A DNA stretch of 64,000 bases. Source: Bradyrhizobium sp. CB1717. Its GTDB lineage: Bacteria; Pseudomonadota; Alphaproteobacteria; Rhizobiales; Xanthobacteraceae. The notes beneath the pieces were generated by a model that saw only the letters and a program-made list of their open reading frames with translations, searched no databases and had not been told where the DNA came from. The stretch spans positions 5,456,001 through 5,520,000 of the forward strand of contig NZ_CP121666.1 of the NCBI RefSeq assembly GCF_029714325.1, in the 5' to 3' direction. Below, one piece after another: positions 33,211 to 43,446 of the stretch (within the stretch, counting starts at the first letter, position 1; each line of letters starts with the position of its first letter). The translations under genes were made by a program, and so were the position numbers.

Positions 33211-34236
33211 ATGCGCGTGGCGGCAGGACTGATTTTGGCAAGCGCGATGTCTCTAGCGATGACGGGCGCGGCGTGGTCGCAGACGCCGGCTGCCAAGCCC
33301 GCCGCCGCCACCCAAGCCGCACCGGCGGCGGCACCGGCCGCCGCAGCACCCGCTGCGGCTCCGGCAGCTGCACCCGCAGCAGCCGCCGCGCCGGCAGGCT
33401 TCGTCAATCCACCCCCGCCGAAACAGGCGCCGCAGCCGGCGCGCGCGGCCTGCAACACGCAAGGCGCGCTCGGTGTCGCCCGCACCGTCGAGATCGACAC
33501 CACGGGCGGTCCGGGCTTCGGCTTCGAGCACTTCAAGGAGCTCGACTTCCTGCGCGACAAGGAGGTGGTGCTGACCTTCGACGACGGTCCCTGGCCGAAG
33601 AACACGCCCGCCGTGCTGAAGGCGCTCGCCGATGAATGCACCACCGGCATCTTCTTCTCGATCGGCAAGCACGCCACCTACGAGCCGGAGATCCTGAAGC
33701 AGGTCTATGCTGCCGGCCACACGGTCGGCACCCACACCTGGTCGCACGCCAACCTCAACAACAAGAAGCTTACCGAAGCGCAGCGCAAGGAAGAGATCGA
33801 GAAGGGTCTTTCCGCGGTGAAGTGGGCGCTCGGCGGCATCTCGCCCTCGCCGTTCTTCCGCTTCCCGGCGCTCCAGCATCCACCGGAGATGGTCACCTAT
33901 CTCGGCAACCGAAACACCGCGATCTTCTCCTGCGACATCGACTCCTTCGACTTCAAGGCCTCGAAGCCCGAGAAGGTGATCGAGACCGTGATGAAGAAGC
34001 TCGACGCCAAGGGCAAGGGCATCATCCTGATGCACGACTTCCAGAAGCACACCGCCGAAGCCCTGCCCGAGTTGCTCAAGCGCCTGAAGGCCGGCGGCTA
34101 CAAGGTGGTGGCGATGCGCGCGAAATTCCCGGCATCGACACTGCCCGAATACGACCAGGAGCTGCTCAAGGACGTCAAGCTGCCGACGGTGAGCCAGCGC
34201 CCGGTCAATTCCGTGGTGACGACCGTTTCCGAATAG
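33211..34236 (+). CDS. Exported polysaccharide deacetylase (NodB-like, CE4)
   Basis: About 341 residues from the ATG at 33211 (GAGGGA 8 nt upstream). A signal peptide ends AWSQ and is followed by an about 55-residue Ala/Pro-rich linker. The NodB homology domain has VVLTFDDGPWPKNT (Asp pair), GTHTWSHANL (metal His residues) and SPFFRFPAL, then the ILMHDF motif. It would deacetylate an N-acetylated glycan in the envelope; the position is not near nod genes. The DHFR-like gene follows after 9 bp. Confidence 0.88.
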   Translation: MRVAAGLILASAMSLAMTGAAWSQTPAAKPAAATQAAPAAAPAAAAPAAAPAAAPAAAAAPAGFVNPPPPKQAPQPARAACNTQGALGVARTVEIDTTGGPGFGFEHFKELDFLRDKEVVLTFDDGPWPKNTPAVLKALADECTTGIFFSIGKHATYEPEILKQVYAAGHTVGTHTWSHANLNNKKLTEAQRKEEIEKGLSAVKWALGGISPSPFFRFPALQHPPEMVTYLGNRNTAIFSCDIDSFDFKASKPEKVIETVMKKLDAKGKGIILMHDFQKHTAEALPELLKRLKAGGYKVVAMRAKFPASTLPEYDQELLKDVKLPTVSQRPVNSVVTTVSE

Positions 34237-34245
34237 CCGTCGCAA

Positions 34246-34800
34246 TTGTCTTTCCGTATCGAAGGCTACGTCATCGTCTCCGCGGACGGCATGCTCGCCG
34301 ATCCCTCGCACATCATGCCTGAGACGTTGAAATTCGAAGGTGACAAGCTGTTCTTCGAGCAGGCGCTCGATCGCGCCGCGCTGATCGTGCACGGCCGGCG
34401 CTCGCACGAGCAGCAGCCGAATTCGCCGAAGCGCAAGCGCCTGATCCTGACCCGCAAGATCAAGGCGCTCACCGTCGATCCGGAGATGCCGAACGCAACG
34501 CTGTGGAATCCGGAGCGCGCGAGCTTCGCGGAGGCCTGCGCCTTCGCCGACGTCGCCTCCGGCACCGTCGCGATCATCGGCGGCCCCGTCGTGTTCGACA
34601 TGTTCATGGACCGCTACGACACGTTCTGGCTGTCGGAAGCCCCCCATGTGCGGCTACCCGGCGGCGAAGGCTGTTTTGTCGGCGTGCCCGAGCGGACACC
34701 GCATGAGGTGCTGGCCTCCCACGGAATGAGGCCGGGCGCGCCCTACCTGCTCGATGCAGCGCATGAAGTGACCGTCACGCCGTGGCGTAGGGTGAACTAG
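34246..34800 (+). CDS. Dihydrofolate reductase-like protein
   Basis: 184 residues starting with TTG at 34246 (SFRIEGYVIVSADGMLAD). The DHFR/RibD-like fold shows in VIVSADGMLAD, LIVHGRRSHEQ (the family's GRxT region), LILTRK and the cofactor-site block VAIIGGPVVFDMFMDRYD. Adjacent to the deacetylase, with which it may be co-transcribed. It is more likely a DHFR-superfamily reductase than the folate enzyme itself. Confidence 0.75.
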   Translation: MSFRIEGYVIVSADGMLADPSHIMPETLKFEGDKLFFEQALDRAALIVHGRRSHEQQPNSPKRKRLILTRKIKALTVDPEMPNATLWNPERASFAEACAFADVASGTVAIIGGPVVFDMFMDRYDTFWLSEAPHVRLPGGEGCFVGVPERTPHEVLASHGMRPGAPYLLDAAHEVTVTPWRRVN

Positions 34801-34802
34801 CC

Positions 34803-35255
34803 CTACACGTCCCCGTAGGCCGCCTCGGCCGGACGCGTGGTGCGGCCGTAGCCGATGATCATGCAGAGCGCGCCGATGATCGAGAGATTTTTGAGCGCAT
34901 CAACCAGCATCTTGGCATTGTCGGGCGGCACCTGGTTCCAGAAATCGTAGAACAGGACGGTTGCGACCGCGACGTAGATGATCAGCAGCATCGCAAAGAA
35001 GCGCGCGCCGAAGTTCAGCGCAATCATCAGGCCCGCGATGACCTCGAGCCCACCCACCGCGATCGCCAGCAGCTGGGGTGTCGTCATCGCAGTCGCCGTC
35101 TCGATCTGCTTGGCGTAGGGCGCGACGATGTCGGGCACCACGACCTTTGTCGCGATGAAATCGGCGGTCGCCTGGATGGCAAAGAGCTTGGTGGCGCCCG
35201 TGTAGATGAACAGCACGGCGAACAGGATCCGTCCGAAAGTCACGAACGCTGGCAT
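34803..35255 (-). CDS. DoxX family membrane protein
   Basis: A 150-residue protein with four predicted membrane helices: FGRILFAVLFIYTGATKLFA, LLAIAVGGLEVIAGLMIAL, FFAMLLIIYVAVATVLFY and LSIIGALCMIIGYG. This is the DoxX/SURF4-like layout, with GATKL and GGLEVIAGL motifs. Family roles include quinol-linked electron transfer and thiol stress; none is specified here. Confidence 0.85.
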   Translation of the reverse strand: MPAFVTFGRILFAVLFIYTGATKLFAIQATADFIATKVVVPDIVAPYAKQIETATAMTTPQLLAIAVGGLEVIAGLMIALNFGARFFAMLLIIYVAVATVLFYDFWNQVPPDNAKMLVDALKNLSIIGALCMIIGYGRTTRPAEAAYGDV

Positions 35256-35380
35256 GATCGGCCTCTTGGCAAAACGCTAAGCGCGGGTCGCTTCCCAGGA
35301 TTATGAAGAGTCCGTCTGCGGTTTTCAAACGGGGAAATGACGAACTGCGAGCAATTCAAAAGCGCGCCACACGTGCGGTA

Positions 35381-35520
35381 CCCCTTCTCCCCCTGTGGGA
35401 GAGGTGGCGCGAAGCGCCGGATGAGGGGTTGCATCCTCATACGTCAATGGTGAGATAACTCGCTGATAGAGACCCCCACCCGTCTCGCCGCTACGCGGCG
35501 AGCCACCCTCTCCCACGAGG
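35381..35520. repeat. Dispersed repeat interrupted by the IS element
   Basis: Contains CCCCTTCTCCCCCTGTGGGA, then a GGCGCGAAGCGCC palindrome, and the right part CTCGCCGCTACGCGGCGAG with CCCTCTCCCACGAGG. The theme resumes after the insertion at 36646 (CGCAAGGGGAGAGGG). Confidence 0.75.
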
Positions 35521-36645
35521 GGCCTGTTGCGCTACTGCCTTTTGAGGCAGGAGACGTAGGGAGAGAGGGCTGTGTTGACGCCGATTGTCAGGCCGAGATC
35601 TGTACTTGGTGCCCTTGGCGGGCGTCTCAGGCGGCGAGCGCGGCCCAGCGCCTCATGTTGAACGCGATGGAGGCAAGCAGGACCTGCCCGCTTGCCTTCA
35701 TGAGACCGACATAGCGGATGCAGGTCAGCCGCATGCGGCGTTTGAGAGTGGCGAAGGTGGTCTCGACCTGGGCTCGTCGGCGCGCGATGAGGAGGTTGTA
35801 GCGTTTGAGCCGAGGCGGTAGCTCCGGGTGATGTCGGTTGGGACGACGGGCGATGCGGGGCTTCTTGCCTTCCGCTTTCAGCCGAGCCCGTCGGGCATGG
35901 GTGTCGTAGGCTGCATCGGCCCACACCACGGCTTCATCGCCACGGATCAGTTCGTCGGCCGGCGTTGTGTCGTTGACATTGGCGGGCGTGGTCAGGACTG
36001 CGCGGATCAGGCCGGATCCCTCGTCGACACCCATGTGAGCCTTGTAGCCGAAGGTCGAACCACCCTTGCCCTGCCGCTTGGTAAACCGGGCATCTGGGTC
36101 GTTTGAGGGACGATCCTGCTTCGGAGGGGCTGACACCGCCTGGATCAAGGTCGCATCCAGCATCGTGCCGCGCTTGAGGATGACCCCGGCATTCTCGAGC
36201 TGGCGATCCAGCTCGCCAAACAGCTTCTCCAACAGCCCTTGTTCGACGAGCTGGTTCCGGAAGCGGTTCAGAACCGTGTGGTCGGGCGTCGCATCTTCCA
36301 GGCTCAAACCGACGAAGCGCTTGAACGACAACCGGTCGCCCAACGCTTCCTCGAGTTCGCGTTCCGAAAGACCATAGAGCGACTGCAACAGCACGGCACG
36401 AAACAGCACCAGCACCGGATAGCCTGGACGACCGGGGCTCCCTTCATCCCGCAGATGGCCGATCAGCTTCTCGAACCGGTACCACTTGACCAGGCCAGCC
36501 AGCCGATCCAGCGCTGCATTGGCGCCGGCCCCCTTCGGCATCAGTGCTTCCACAAAGCTCGGCTGTCCCGTCCGCTTAACCGCCATCGTCATCCCCTCAA
36601 GGCTTTGCCCTAGGGAATCACAACTGGCGAATTACGCAACAGGCC
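35521..36645 (-). mobile_element. IS5-family insertion sequence
   Basis: 1125 bp bounded by perfect 11-bp inverted repeats GGCCTGTTGCG (35521-35531) and CGCAACAGGCC (36635-36645), with weaker similarity further in. It carries one intact transposase gene on the minus strand. No clean target-site duplication is visible because the flanks are themselves repetitive (ACGAGG left, CGCAAGG right). Confidence 0.9.
35627..36592 (-). CDS. IS5-family DDE transposase
   Basis: A 321-residue intact transposase. An N-terminal DUF772-type domain (FRAVLLQSLYGLSERELEEAL, then DATPDHTVLNRFR) precedes the DDE core: GTMLDATLIQA (first Asp), VWADAAYDT (second Asp) and VETTFATLKRRM (Glu). The frame has no interruption, so the element may be active. 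Confidence 0.95.
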   Translation of the reverse strand: MTMAVKRTGQPSFVEALMPKGAGANAALDRLAGLVKWYRFEKLIGHLRDEGSPGRPGYPVLVLFRAVLLQSLYGLSERELEEALGDRLSFKRFVGLSLEDATPDHTVLNRFRNQLVEQGLLEKLFGELDRQLENAGVILKRGTMLDATLIQAVSAPPKQDRPSNDPDARFTKRQGKGGSTFGYKAHMGVDEGSGLIRAVLTTPANVNDTTPADELIRGDEAVVWADAAYDTHARRARLKAEGKKPRIARRPNRHHPELPPRLKRYNLLIARRRAQVETTFATLKRRMRLTCIRYVGLMKASGQVLLASIAFNMRRWAALAA

Positions 36646-36672
36646 CGCAAGGGGAGAGGGTAAGAAAGCGGC

Positions 36673-38985
36673 TTACGTAAACAGCGTCGGCTGCTGCCGG
36701 GCCGCACGCTCCTGCGCTTCCACCACCGCAACCGCGGTCATGTTGAGGATGCCGCGCGCGGTCACCGACGGCGTGAGAATGTGCGCCGGGCGCGCCGGGC
36801 CGACCAGGATCGGGCCGACCGGAAGCGCGTCCGCCAGCGACTTGATCATCTGATAGGCGACGTTGGCGGTGTCCAGCGTCGGCATGATCATGATGTTGGC
36901 CTCACCCTCGAGCTTGGAGTGCGGCAGGACCATGCGGCGCGCAGCGGCGGAGAGCGCAGTGTCGCCCTGCATCTCGCCATCGGCCTCGATCTCCGGATGC
37001 TTATCCTTCAAGAGCTGGGTCGCGCGGCGCATCTTGCGCGAGGATTCGGTGTCGTAGCTGCCGAAATCCGAATGCGAGACGAAGGCGATCTTCGGCTTGA
37101 TGTTGAAGCGCTGGACGTGGACGGCGGCGAGCGAGGCGATCTCGGCGAGCTCCTCCGCGCTCGGATTGGGGCGGACCTGCGTGTCGGCGATGAAGAAGGC
37201 GCCCTTGCTGGTGATCAGCAGCGCCAGCGCGGCGTAATCGCTGATCCCCGGCGAGAAGCCGACGATCTCGCGGACATGGCGCAGATGGCTCATGTAGCGG
37301 CCCTCGACGCCGCAGAGCATGGCATCCGCCTCCCCGCGCGTCACCGCGAGTGCGGCGATGACCGTGTTGTTGGTGCGCACCACCGTGCGCGCCGCATCCG
37401 GCGTCACGCCGCGGCGGCCGGCGACCTCGACATAGGACTGCACGTAGGAACGATAGCGCGGATCGTCCTCGGGATTGACGAGGTCGAAATCCTTGCCCGC
37501 CTTGATCGACAGGCCGAAGCGCTTGATGCGCGCCTCCACCACCGATGGACGGCCGACCAGGATCGGCGTCGCCAACTTCTCCTCCAGCACCACCTGCGTG
37601 GCGCGCAGCACGCGCTCGTCCTCGCCCTCGGCATAGATCACGCGCACGGGCTGGGTCTTGGCCTTCGCGAACATCGGCTTCATGACGAGGCCGGAGCGGA
37701 AGGCGAAACGCTCGAGCAGCGCGCGATACTCGTCGAAATTGGTGATGGGGCGCGTCGCGACGCCGGACTCCATCGCCGCCTTCGCTACCGCCGGCGCAAT
37801 ACGTAGAATTAACCGTGGATCAAAGGGGCTGGGGATCAGCGAGCCGGGGCCGAAGCCGCCCGTCTCGCCGGTGTCGAGGCTGCTCTGGGAGACGGCATCG
37901 GACGGCGCCTCGCGCGCGAGCTGCGCGATGGCTTCGACCGCGGCGTGCTTCATCTCCTCATTGATGGCGCTGGCGCCGACGTCGAGCGCACCGCGGAAGA
38001 TGAAGGGGAAGCACAGGACGTTGTTGACCTGGTTCGGATAGTCGGAGCGGCCGGTGCAGATCATGGCGTCGGGGCGCACCTTGCGCGCCTCCTCCGGCAT
38101 GATCTCCGGGGTCGGATTGGCGAGCGCCATGATCAGCGGCTTCTCGCCCATCGCCTGAGCCATCTCGGGCTTCAGCACGCCCGGTGCCGACAGCCCGATG
38201 AAGATGTCGGCGCCGCCGATGACGTCGGCCAGCGTGCGCTTGTCGGTCTTCTGCGCATAGACCGCCTTCCAGCGGTCCATCGAGGTGTTGCGGCCCTCAT
38301 GCACGAGGCCGTCGATGTCGCAGACCCAGATGTTCTTGCGCTGCGCGCCCATCGACACCAGCAGGTTGAGCGTCGCGATCGCGGCCGCCCCTGCCCCCGA
38401 TGCCACGATCTTGACCTCGGACAGCTTCTTGCCGTTCAGCCTGAGGCCGTTGGTGATGGCGGCGGCCACGATGATTGCGGTGCCGTGCTGGTCGTCATGG
38501 AAGACCGGGATCTTCATGCGCTCCTTCAGCCGCGCCTCGATCTCGAAGCACTCCGGTCCGCGGATGTCTTCCAGATTGATGCCGCCGAAGGTCGGCTCGA
38601 GCGCCGCCACCGTCTCGACCACGCGGTCGATGGTGTCGGCGGCGATCTCGATGTCGAACACGTCGATGCCGGCGAATTTCTTGAACAGGACGGCCTTGCC
38701 CTCCATCACCGGCTTGGAGGCCAGCGGGCCGATATTGCCGAGGCCGAGGACCGCGGTGCCGTTCGAGACCACGGCGACCAGATTGGCGCGGGTCGTCAGG
38801 GTCGCGGCTTCCGCCGGGTTCTTGGCGATCTCGGTGCAGGCGGCGGCAACGCCCGGGGAATAAGCCAGCGCGAGGTCGCGCTGGTTGGCAAGCGGCTTGC
38901 TTGCCTGGATCTCGAGCTTTCCGGGGCGCGGCAGACGATGGTAGGCGAGCGCCGCCTGGTGGAGATCATCAGAATAGGACGACAT
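36673..38985 (-). CDS. NADP-type malic enzyme with phosphotransacetylase domain
   Basis: 770 residues. The N-terminal malic enzyme (about 1-430) shows [36 protein letters not shown] (metal site) and the [13 protein letters not shown] nucleotide fold. The C-terminal about 330 residues match phosphotransacetylase ([32 protein letters not shown]), a domain that in rhizobial enzymes lacks transacetylase activity and is thought to be regulatory. It converts malate to pyruvate. Rhizobial Dme (NAD) and Tme (NADP) share this build; the exact cofactor is not decided here. Confidence 0.95.
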   Translation of the reverse strand: MSSYSDDLHQAALAYHRLPRPGKLEIQASKPLANQRDLALAYSPGVAAACTEIAKNPAEAATLTTRANLVAVVSNGTAVLGLGNIGPLASKPVMEGKAVLFKKFAGIDVFDIEIAADTIDRVVETVAALEPTFGGINLEDIRGPECFEIEARLKERMKIPVFHDDQHGTAIIVAAAITNGLRLNGKKLSEVKIVASGAGAAAIATLNLLVSMGAQRKNIWVCDIDGLVHEGRNTSMDRWKAVYAQKTDKRTLADVIGGADIFIGLSAPGVLKPEMAQAMGEKPLIMALANPTPEIMPEEARKVRPDAMICTGRSDYPNQVNNVLCFPFIFRGALDVGASAINEEMKHAAVEAIAQLAREAPSDAVSQSSLDTGETGGFGPGSLIPSPFDPRLILRIAPAVAKAAMESGVATRPITNFDEYRALLERFAFRSGLVMKPMFAKAKTQPVRVIYAEGEDERVLRATQVVLEEKLATPILVGRPSVVEARIKRFGLSIKAGKDFDLVNPEDDPRYRSYVQSYVEVAGRRGVTPDAARTVVRTNNTVIAALAVTRGEADAMLCGVEGRYMSHLRHVREIVGFSPGISDYAALALLITSKGAFFIADTQVRPNPSAEELAEIASLAAVHVQRFNIKPKIAFVSHSDFGSYDTESSRKMRRATQLLKDKHPEIEADGEMQGDTALSAAARRMVLPHSKLEGEANIMIMPTLDTANVAYQMIKSLADALPVGPILVGPARPAHILTPSVTARGILNMTAVAVVEAQERAARQQPTLFT

Positions 38986-39231
38986 GCGGTGTCTCGCCTC
39001 GCGTTACCGGCCTCAAAATGCACGATCCGGAGCAATCGTCCAAGCGGAGGGTATTTCCGGGTCGTGGAAACGGGATGAAGCACGGCCGGCGCCCCGGTGG
39101 CAACATCGGATTGCGCCCCCATCAACAGGGCGCGCGGTCAAATATTTGAAAATCATAGCTTTCCCTGGACCGCGCGGCGTTTGGCGAATATGGCAGGTTG
39201 CGCAGTGCAAAACGGGCAACTGGAGCTGGGA

Positions 39232-41205
39232 ATGAAGCGCATCCTGATCGGCCTGATCGCGGCAGCCGTGCTCGCCGCGGGCGGATGGTTCGGCTTCAAC
39301 CTTTATGTCCAGCACCGGGCGACGAGCGAGGTCGAGGCCGCGTTCGAGCGGATGCGCTCGGGTGGCGGCAAGGCGGGCCATGGCAAGATCGGGTTCGAGC
39401 TCGCGACCCGGACGCTGACGATCGAGGATGTCGTGATCGAGCCCGGCCTGCCGGAGCTGGCTCTCCTCAAAATCGCAAAGGTGACTGCGCTTGGGGTAAG
39501 TCAGGCCGACGAGGATCGTTTCTCGGCTGACAGCGTCGAGCTGGGAGGAGTCGAAGTCGCCATCACCTACACCGATCGGACCAAGGTGAAGGCGACCTAC
39601 AAAATTCCCCAGATTACAGCTCGCAACTTTTCCGGTCCGACTCGTGCAGCCAACGGCGCTCCGCTGTCCGGCTCGTTGATCGACATGTACCGCTTCGCGC
39701 TGGTGCAATACGCGACGGTCTCGGCGTCCTCGATCATGGCCCCGACCATCACCGTCAACGTCGATGCCGGCACCGGCAAAGCGGGCAATGGAGATTTCGT
39801 CTATTCGGGTCTGGCGATCCAGAACATCAATCGCGGTAAGGTCGAAACGGCGAAGACGGACCGCATCACCTACACACTCGACCCGACCCAGCCGGGCAAG
39901 CCCGCGAAGATGACCGGCGAGCTGTCCGGCGTGGCGGCCTACGATTTCGACGCAAGCGCCGTCGCGGTCGCACTTGATCCGCAACAGTCCGGTGACGACA
40001 GCTTCCACAGGATCTACCGGCGCCTCTCAGCCGATTCCTATACAGTGACGGCGGGACCGGCCGTGCGCGTGCAGACCGACAGCATCATCGTCGACGATAT
40101 TGCGATCCGGCCATCGAAATTCCGCCCGGCTGAAATCATGGCGTTGGTGCCGGAAGACCGCGCGATCCTGACGCCGGCGCAGTCGCGCGCCTCGATGGTG
40201 AAGATCGCCGACTTCTTTGAAGGTCTTCAGATTGGCAAGATCGAAATTGGCAAGCAATCGGTCGAGACGCCACAAGGGACGGCAAGGCTGAGGGCCGTAA
40301 AATACGATCAGACTGAATTCGCCCTGGAAGGCCTTGATGCGCCGACACCTCAGGGCCAGTTGAAGGTAGAGCGCTTCGCGCTCAAATCGTTCAGAACGGT
40401 GGACCTGCTCCGCTGGGCGGCCGGCCTCGCCAATCCCGGACAAGCCCCCTCGCCTGATCAGATGCTGGGCCTGTTCCGCGTGCTCGAAGGCGCCGAGATC
40501 AAGGGCGTGGTCTCGCCCTATAAGAACACGCGGCAGCTCTTCACCATCGACACGATCAGCCTGAACTGGGGCCAGCTGGTCGGGTCGATCCCGAGCAAGG
40601 CCAATCTGGTCGTGAAGATGGTCACGCCGACTGATCCCGCCAATCCGGCGCTGCAGCCGCTGATCATGGCGGGCGTGGACAAGCTTGCGATCGACCTCGA
40701 TCTCGGTGCGGCCTGGACGGAATCGTCGGGGGCCTTCGCGCTCGCGCCGGCCACCATCGATCTCGGCAACCTCGCCAGGGCGCAGGCGAGCTTGGCGCTC
40801 GCCAAGGTGCCGCGCGACCTCTTCACCACGACGGATTCCCTGGAGGCGATGGGTCAGTTGGCGCAGATCGAGACCGGCGCGATCGAGCTGTCCTTGCGCG
40901 ACCGCGGCGTTGTCGATCTCGTTGTGGCACAGTTCGCGCGGATGCAAAATCTCAGCCGCGATGCCGCGCGCAGCGCCATCGTCGAGATGATCCGCGCGCA
41001 GGGCGAGAAGATCGCGGCCTCCAATCTCGACGCCCGGGTCGCAGTCGATGCCCTCGCCGGCTTCGTCGAGACGTCGGGGCAGACGCTGACCATCAAGCTG
41101 ACGCCACTCGGCAAGGTGCCGGTGGTTCAGCTGATGGACGCCCTGAACCACGAGCCGATCGTTGCGCTGGCGCAATTCAGGATTGAGGCGTCGACGGGGT
41201 TGTAG
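39232..41205 (+). CDS. Large membrane-anchored envelope protein of unknown family
   Basis: About 657 residues from the ATG at 39232 (GGAG about 6 nt upstream). One N-terminal membrane segment (ILIGLIAAAVLAAGGWFGF) is followed by a long beta-rich extracytoplasmic region without cysteines. Repeated blocks such as GKIGFELATRTLTIEDVVIE and GQLKVERFALKSFRTVDLLR alternate strands in a way that recalls AsmA/DUF748-like proteins. No enzyme motif is seen. A structural or lipid-transport role is only a suggestion. Confidence 0.75.
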   Translation: MKRILIGLIAAAVLAAGGWFGFNLYVQHRATSEVEAAFERMRSGGGKAGHGKIGFELATRTLTIEDVVIEPGLPELALLKIAKVTALGVSQADEDRFSADSVELGGVEVAITYTDRTKVKATYKIPQITARNFSGPTRAANGAPLSGSLIDMYRFALVQYATVSASSIMAPTITVNVDAGTGKAGNGDFVYSGLAIQNINRGKVETAKTDRITYTLDPTQPGKPAKMTGELSGVAAYDFDASAVAVALDPQQSGDDSFHRIYRRLSADSYTVTAGPAVRVQTDSIIVDDIAIRPSKFRPAEIMALVPEDRAILTPAQSRASMVKIADFFEGLQIGKIEIGKQSVETPQGTARLRAVKYDQTEFALEGLDAPTPQGQLKVERFALKSFRTVDLLRWAAGLANPGQAPSPDQMLGLFRVLEGAEIKGVVSPYKNTRQLFTIDTISLNWGQLVGSIPSKANLVVKMVTPTDPANPALQPLIMAGVDKLAIDLDLGAAWTESSGAFALAPATIDLGNLARAQASLALAKVPRDLFTTTDSLEAMGQLAQIETGAIELSLRDRGVVDLVVAQFARMQNLSRDAARSAIVEMIRAQGEKIAASNLDARVAVDALAGFVETSGQTLTIKLTPLGKVPVVQLMDALNHEPIVALAQFRIEASTGL

Positions 41206-41230
41206 GCGAGAAAAGCGGATCTCTCCTCCT

Positions 41231-41317
41231 CGTCATTGCGAGGAGCTCTTGCGACGAAGCAATCCAGAGTCCTTCCGCGGAAAGATTCTGGATTGCTTCG
41301 CTGCGCTCGCAATGACG
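41231..41317. repeat. 88-bp long palindromic element, copy 3 (inverted)
   Basis: The reverse complement matches the copies at 21404 and 24696 closely, including the GGATTGCTTCG and GAAGCAATCC arms. It lies between the convergent 39232 gene and aspS, where it could also act as a transcription end. Confidence 0.9.
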
Positions 41318-41366
41318 ATGTGGAAAGAGCGCGCCTCTCCCCGCACGCGGGGAGAGGCAAAGAGCA

Positions 41367-43238
41367 TCACTTCTGCGGCAGGTTGACTCGCACATGCAGC
41401 TCGCGGAGCTGCTTTGTCGTCGCTTCCGACGGCGCGCCCATCAACAGATCCATCGCCTGCTGGTTCATCGGGAACAGCGAGATCTCGCGCAGATTGGTGG
41501 TGCCGCAGAGCAGCATCACGATGCGGTCGACACCCGCGGCCATGCCGCCATGCGGCGGGGCGCCGTACTGGAAGGCGCGGTACATGCCGCCGAAGCGGTC
41601 GACCACTTCCTGCTCGCCATAGCCCGCGATCTCGAACGCCTTCACCATCGCTTCCGGCACATGGTTGCGGATGCCGCCCGAGGCGATCTCGTAGCCGTTG
41701 CAGGTGATGTCGTACTGGAACGCCTTGATGGTCAGCGGGTCCTGGCCCTTCAGCGCTTCGAGACCGCCCTGCGGCATCGAGAACGGGTTGTGCGAGAAGT
41801 CGACCTTCTTGTCGTCCTCGTTGTACTCGTACATCGGGAAGTCGACGATCCAGGCGAGCTCGAACCGCTCCTTGTCGGTGAGGTTCAATTCCTCGCCGAC
41901 CTTGTTGCGGGCAAGGCCGGAGAACTTCCAGAACTTATCAGGATCGCCGGCGACGAAGAAGGCGGCATCGCCCGCCTTTAGCCCCAACTGCGCGCGAATC
42001 GCTTCTGTACGCTCCGCACCGATATTGTTCGCGAGCGGCCCTGCGCCTTGGAGGGTCTTGATGGCCTCGATGACCTTACCTTCCTTGGCTAAGGCGGTAG
42101 CCTTGTCGGCCGTGGCCTTTTCGTCTGCTTTGGACACATCCAAGGTATCTTCGCCGCCACGCCACATGATGTAACCGAGGCCGGGCTGGCCCTCGCCCTG
42201 CGCCCACGAGTTCATGCGGTCGCAGAACGCGCGGCTGCCGCCGCCCGCGGCCGGGATCGCCCAGACCTGGTTCTTGGGGTCCTCGAGCATGCGCGCGAAC
42301 ACCTTGAAGCCGGAGCCGCGGAAGTGCTCGGAGACGTCCTGCATCTCGATCGGGTTGCGCAAATCGGGCTTGTCGCTGCCGTACTTGCGCAGCGCCTCGG
42401 CGAATGGAATGCGGCGCCAGTTCTTGCTCACCGGCTTGCCCTTGGCGAACTCCTCGAACACGCCGGTGATGACGGGCTCCATGGCCGCAAAGACGTCTTC
42501 CTGCGTGACAAAGCTCATCTCGACGTCGAGCTGGTAGAACTCGCCGGGCAGACGGTCGGCGCGCGGGTCCTCGTCGCGGAAGCAGGGCGCGATCTGGAAG
42601 TAGCGGTCGAAGCCCGACATCATCAGCAGCTGCTTGTACTGCTGCGGCGCCTGCGGCAGCGCGTAGAACTTGCCGGGATGGATGCGCGAGGGCACCAGGA
42701 AGTCGCGCGCGCCTTCCGGCGAGGACGCGGTCAGGATCGGCGTGTTGAACTCGAAGAAGCCCTGCCCCTCCATGCGCCGGCGCATCGACTTGATGATCTC
42801 GACGCGCGTCATGATGTTCTGGTGCAGTTTCTCGCGACGCAGGTCCAGGAAGCGATATTTGAGCCTGATGTCTTCGGGATATTCCTGGTCGCCAAACACC
42901 GGCAGCGGCAGGTCGCCGGCGGGTCCCAGCACCTCGATCTCGCTGACATAGATCTCGATCTTGCCGGTCGGCAGATCGTCATTGTCGGTGCCTTCGGGGC
43001 GGCGGCGGACCTTGCCGTCCATCTTGACCACGAATTCCGAGCGCAGCTTTTCGGCCAGCGAGAATGCCGGCGAGTCCGGGTCGACCACGCATTGGGTCAG
43101 GCCGTAATGGTCGCGCAGGTCGATGAACAGCACGCCGCCATGGTCGCGAACGCGATGGACCCAGCCCGAGAGGCGGATGGTCTCGCCGATGTTGCTCTCG
43201 CGGAGCGCGCCGCATGTATGTGACCGGTAGCGATGCAT
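41367..43238 (-). CDS. aspS: Aspartyl-tRNA synthetase
   Basis: About 623 residues from the ATG at 43238. The anticodon-binding OB domain begins [19 protein letters not shown]. Class II motif 2 is [10 protein letters not shown] and motif 3 is [16 protein letters not shown], and the bacterial GAD insertion lies at about residues 315-420. Most alphaproteobacteria use a non-discriminating enzyme with GatCAB; this cannot be decided here. A frame continuing to 43355 lacks support. Confidence 0.96.
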   Translation of the reverse strand: MHRYRSHTCGALRESNIGETIRLSGWVHRVRDHGGVLFIDLRDHYGLTQCVVDPDSPAFSLAEKLRSEFVVKMDGKVRRRPEGTDNDDLPTGKIEIYVSEIEVLGPAGDLPLPVFGDQEYPEDIRLKYRFLDLRREKLHQNIMTRVEIIKSMRRRMEGQGFFEFNTPILTASSPEGARDFLVPSRIHPGKFYALPQAPQQYKQLLMMSGFDRYFQIAPCFRDEDPRADRLPGEFYQLDVEMSFVTQEDVFAAMEPVITGVFEEFAKGKPVSKNWRRIPFAEALRKYGSDKPDLRNPIEMQDVSEHFRGSGFKVFARMLEDPKNQVWAIPAAGGGSRAFCDRMNSWAQGEGQPGLGYIMWRGGEDTLDVSKADEKATADKATALAKEGKVIEAIKTLQGAGPLANNIGAERTEAIRAQLGLKAGDAAFFVAGDPDKFWKFSGLARNKVGEELNLTDKERFELAWIVDFPMYEYNEDDKKVDFSHNPFSMPQGGLEALKGQDPLTIKAFQYDITCNGYEIASGGIRNHVPEAMVKAFEIAGYGEQEVVDRFGGMYRAFQYGAPPHGGMAAGVDRIVMLLCGTTNLREISLFPMNQQAMDLLMGAPSEATTKQLRELHVRVNLPQK

Positions 43239-43446
43239 GGTCGTCCCAAAATCAATGTCGGAGGAAGCGAATCGGACGGCCTGAAACGACCGGTCCGAAG
43301 TTGCGGCAGGGTTTACCCGACGAGGCCCAAAGCAGCAACCCGAGGCGGCAACCAAGGAACGGCCCGATTTGGGCTGGAAGCGCCCATTTTTGGCTAATCG
43401 GGGCCGGAGCCTTTGCCGATGACCGTTCCAGCCCTATCTTGAGGCC

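Noticed and set aside
33253..34647. A 464-codon minus-strand frame
   Set aside because: Antisense to the polysaccharide deacetylase and DHFR-like genes, whose motifs are intact. No signature in the antisense protein.
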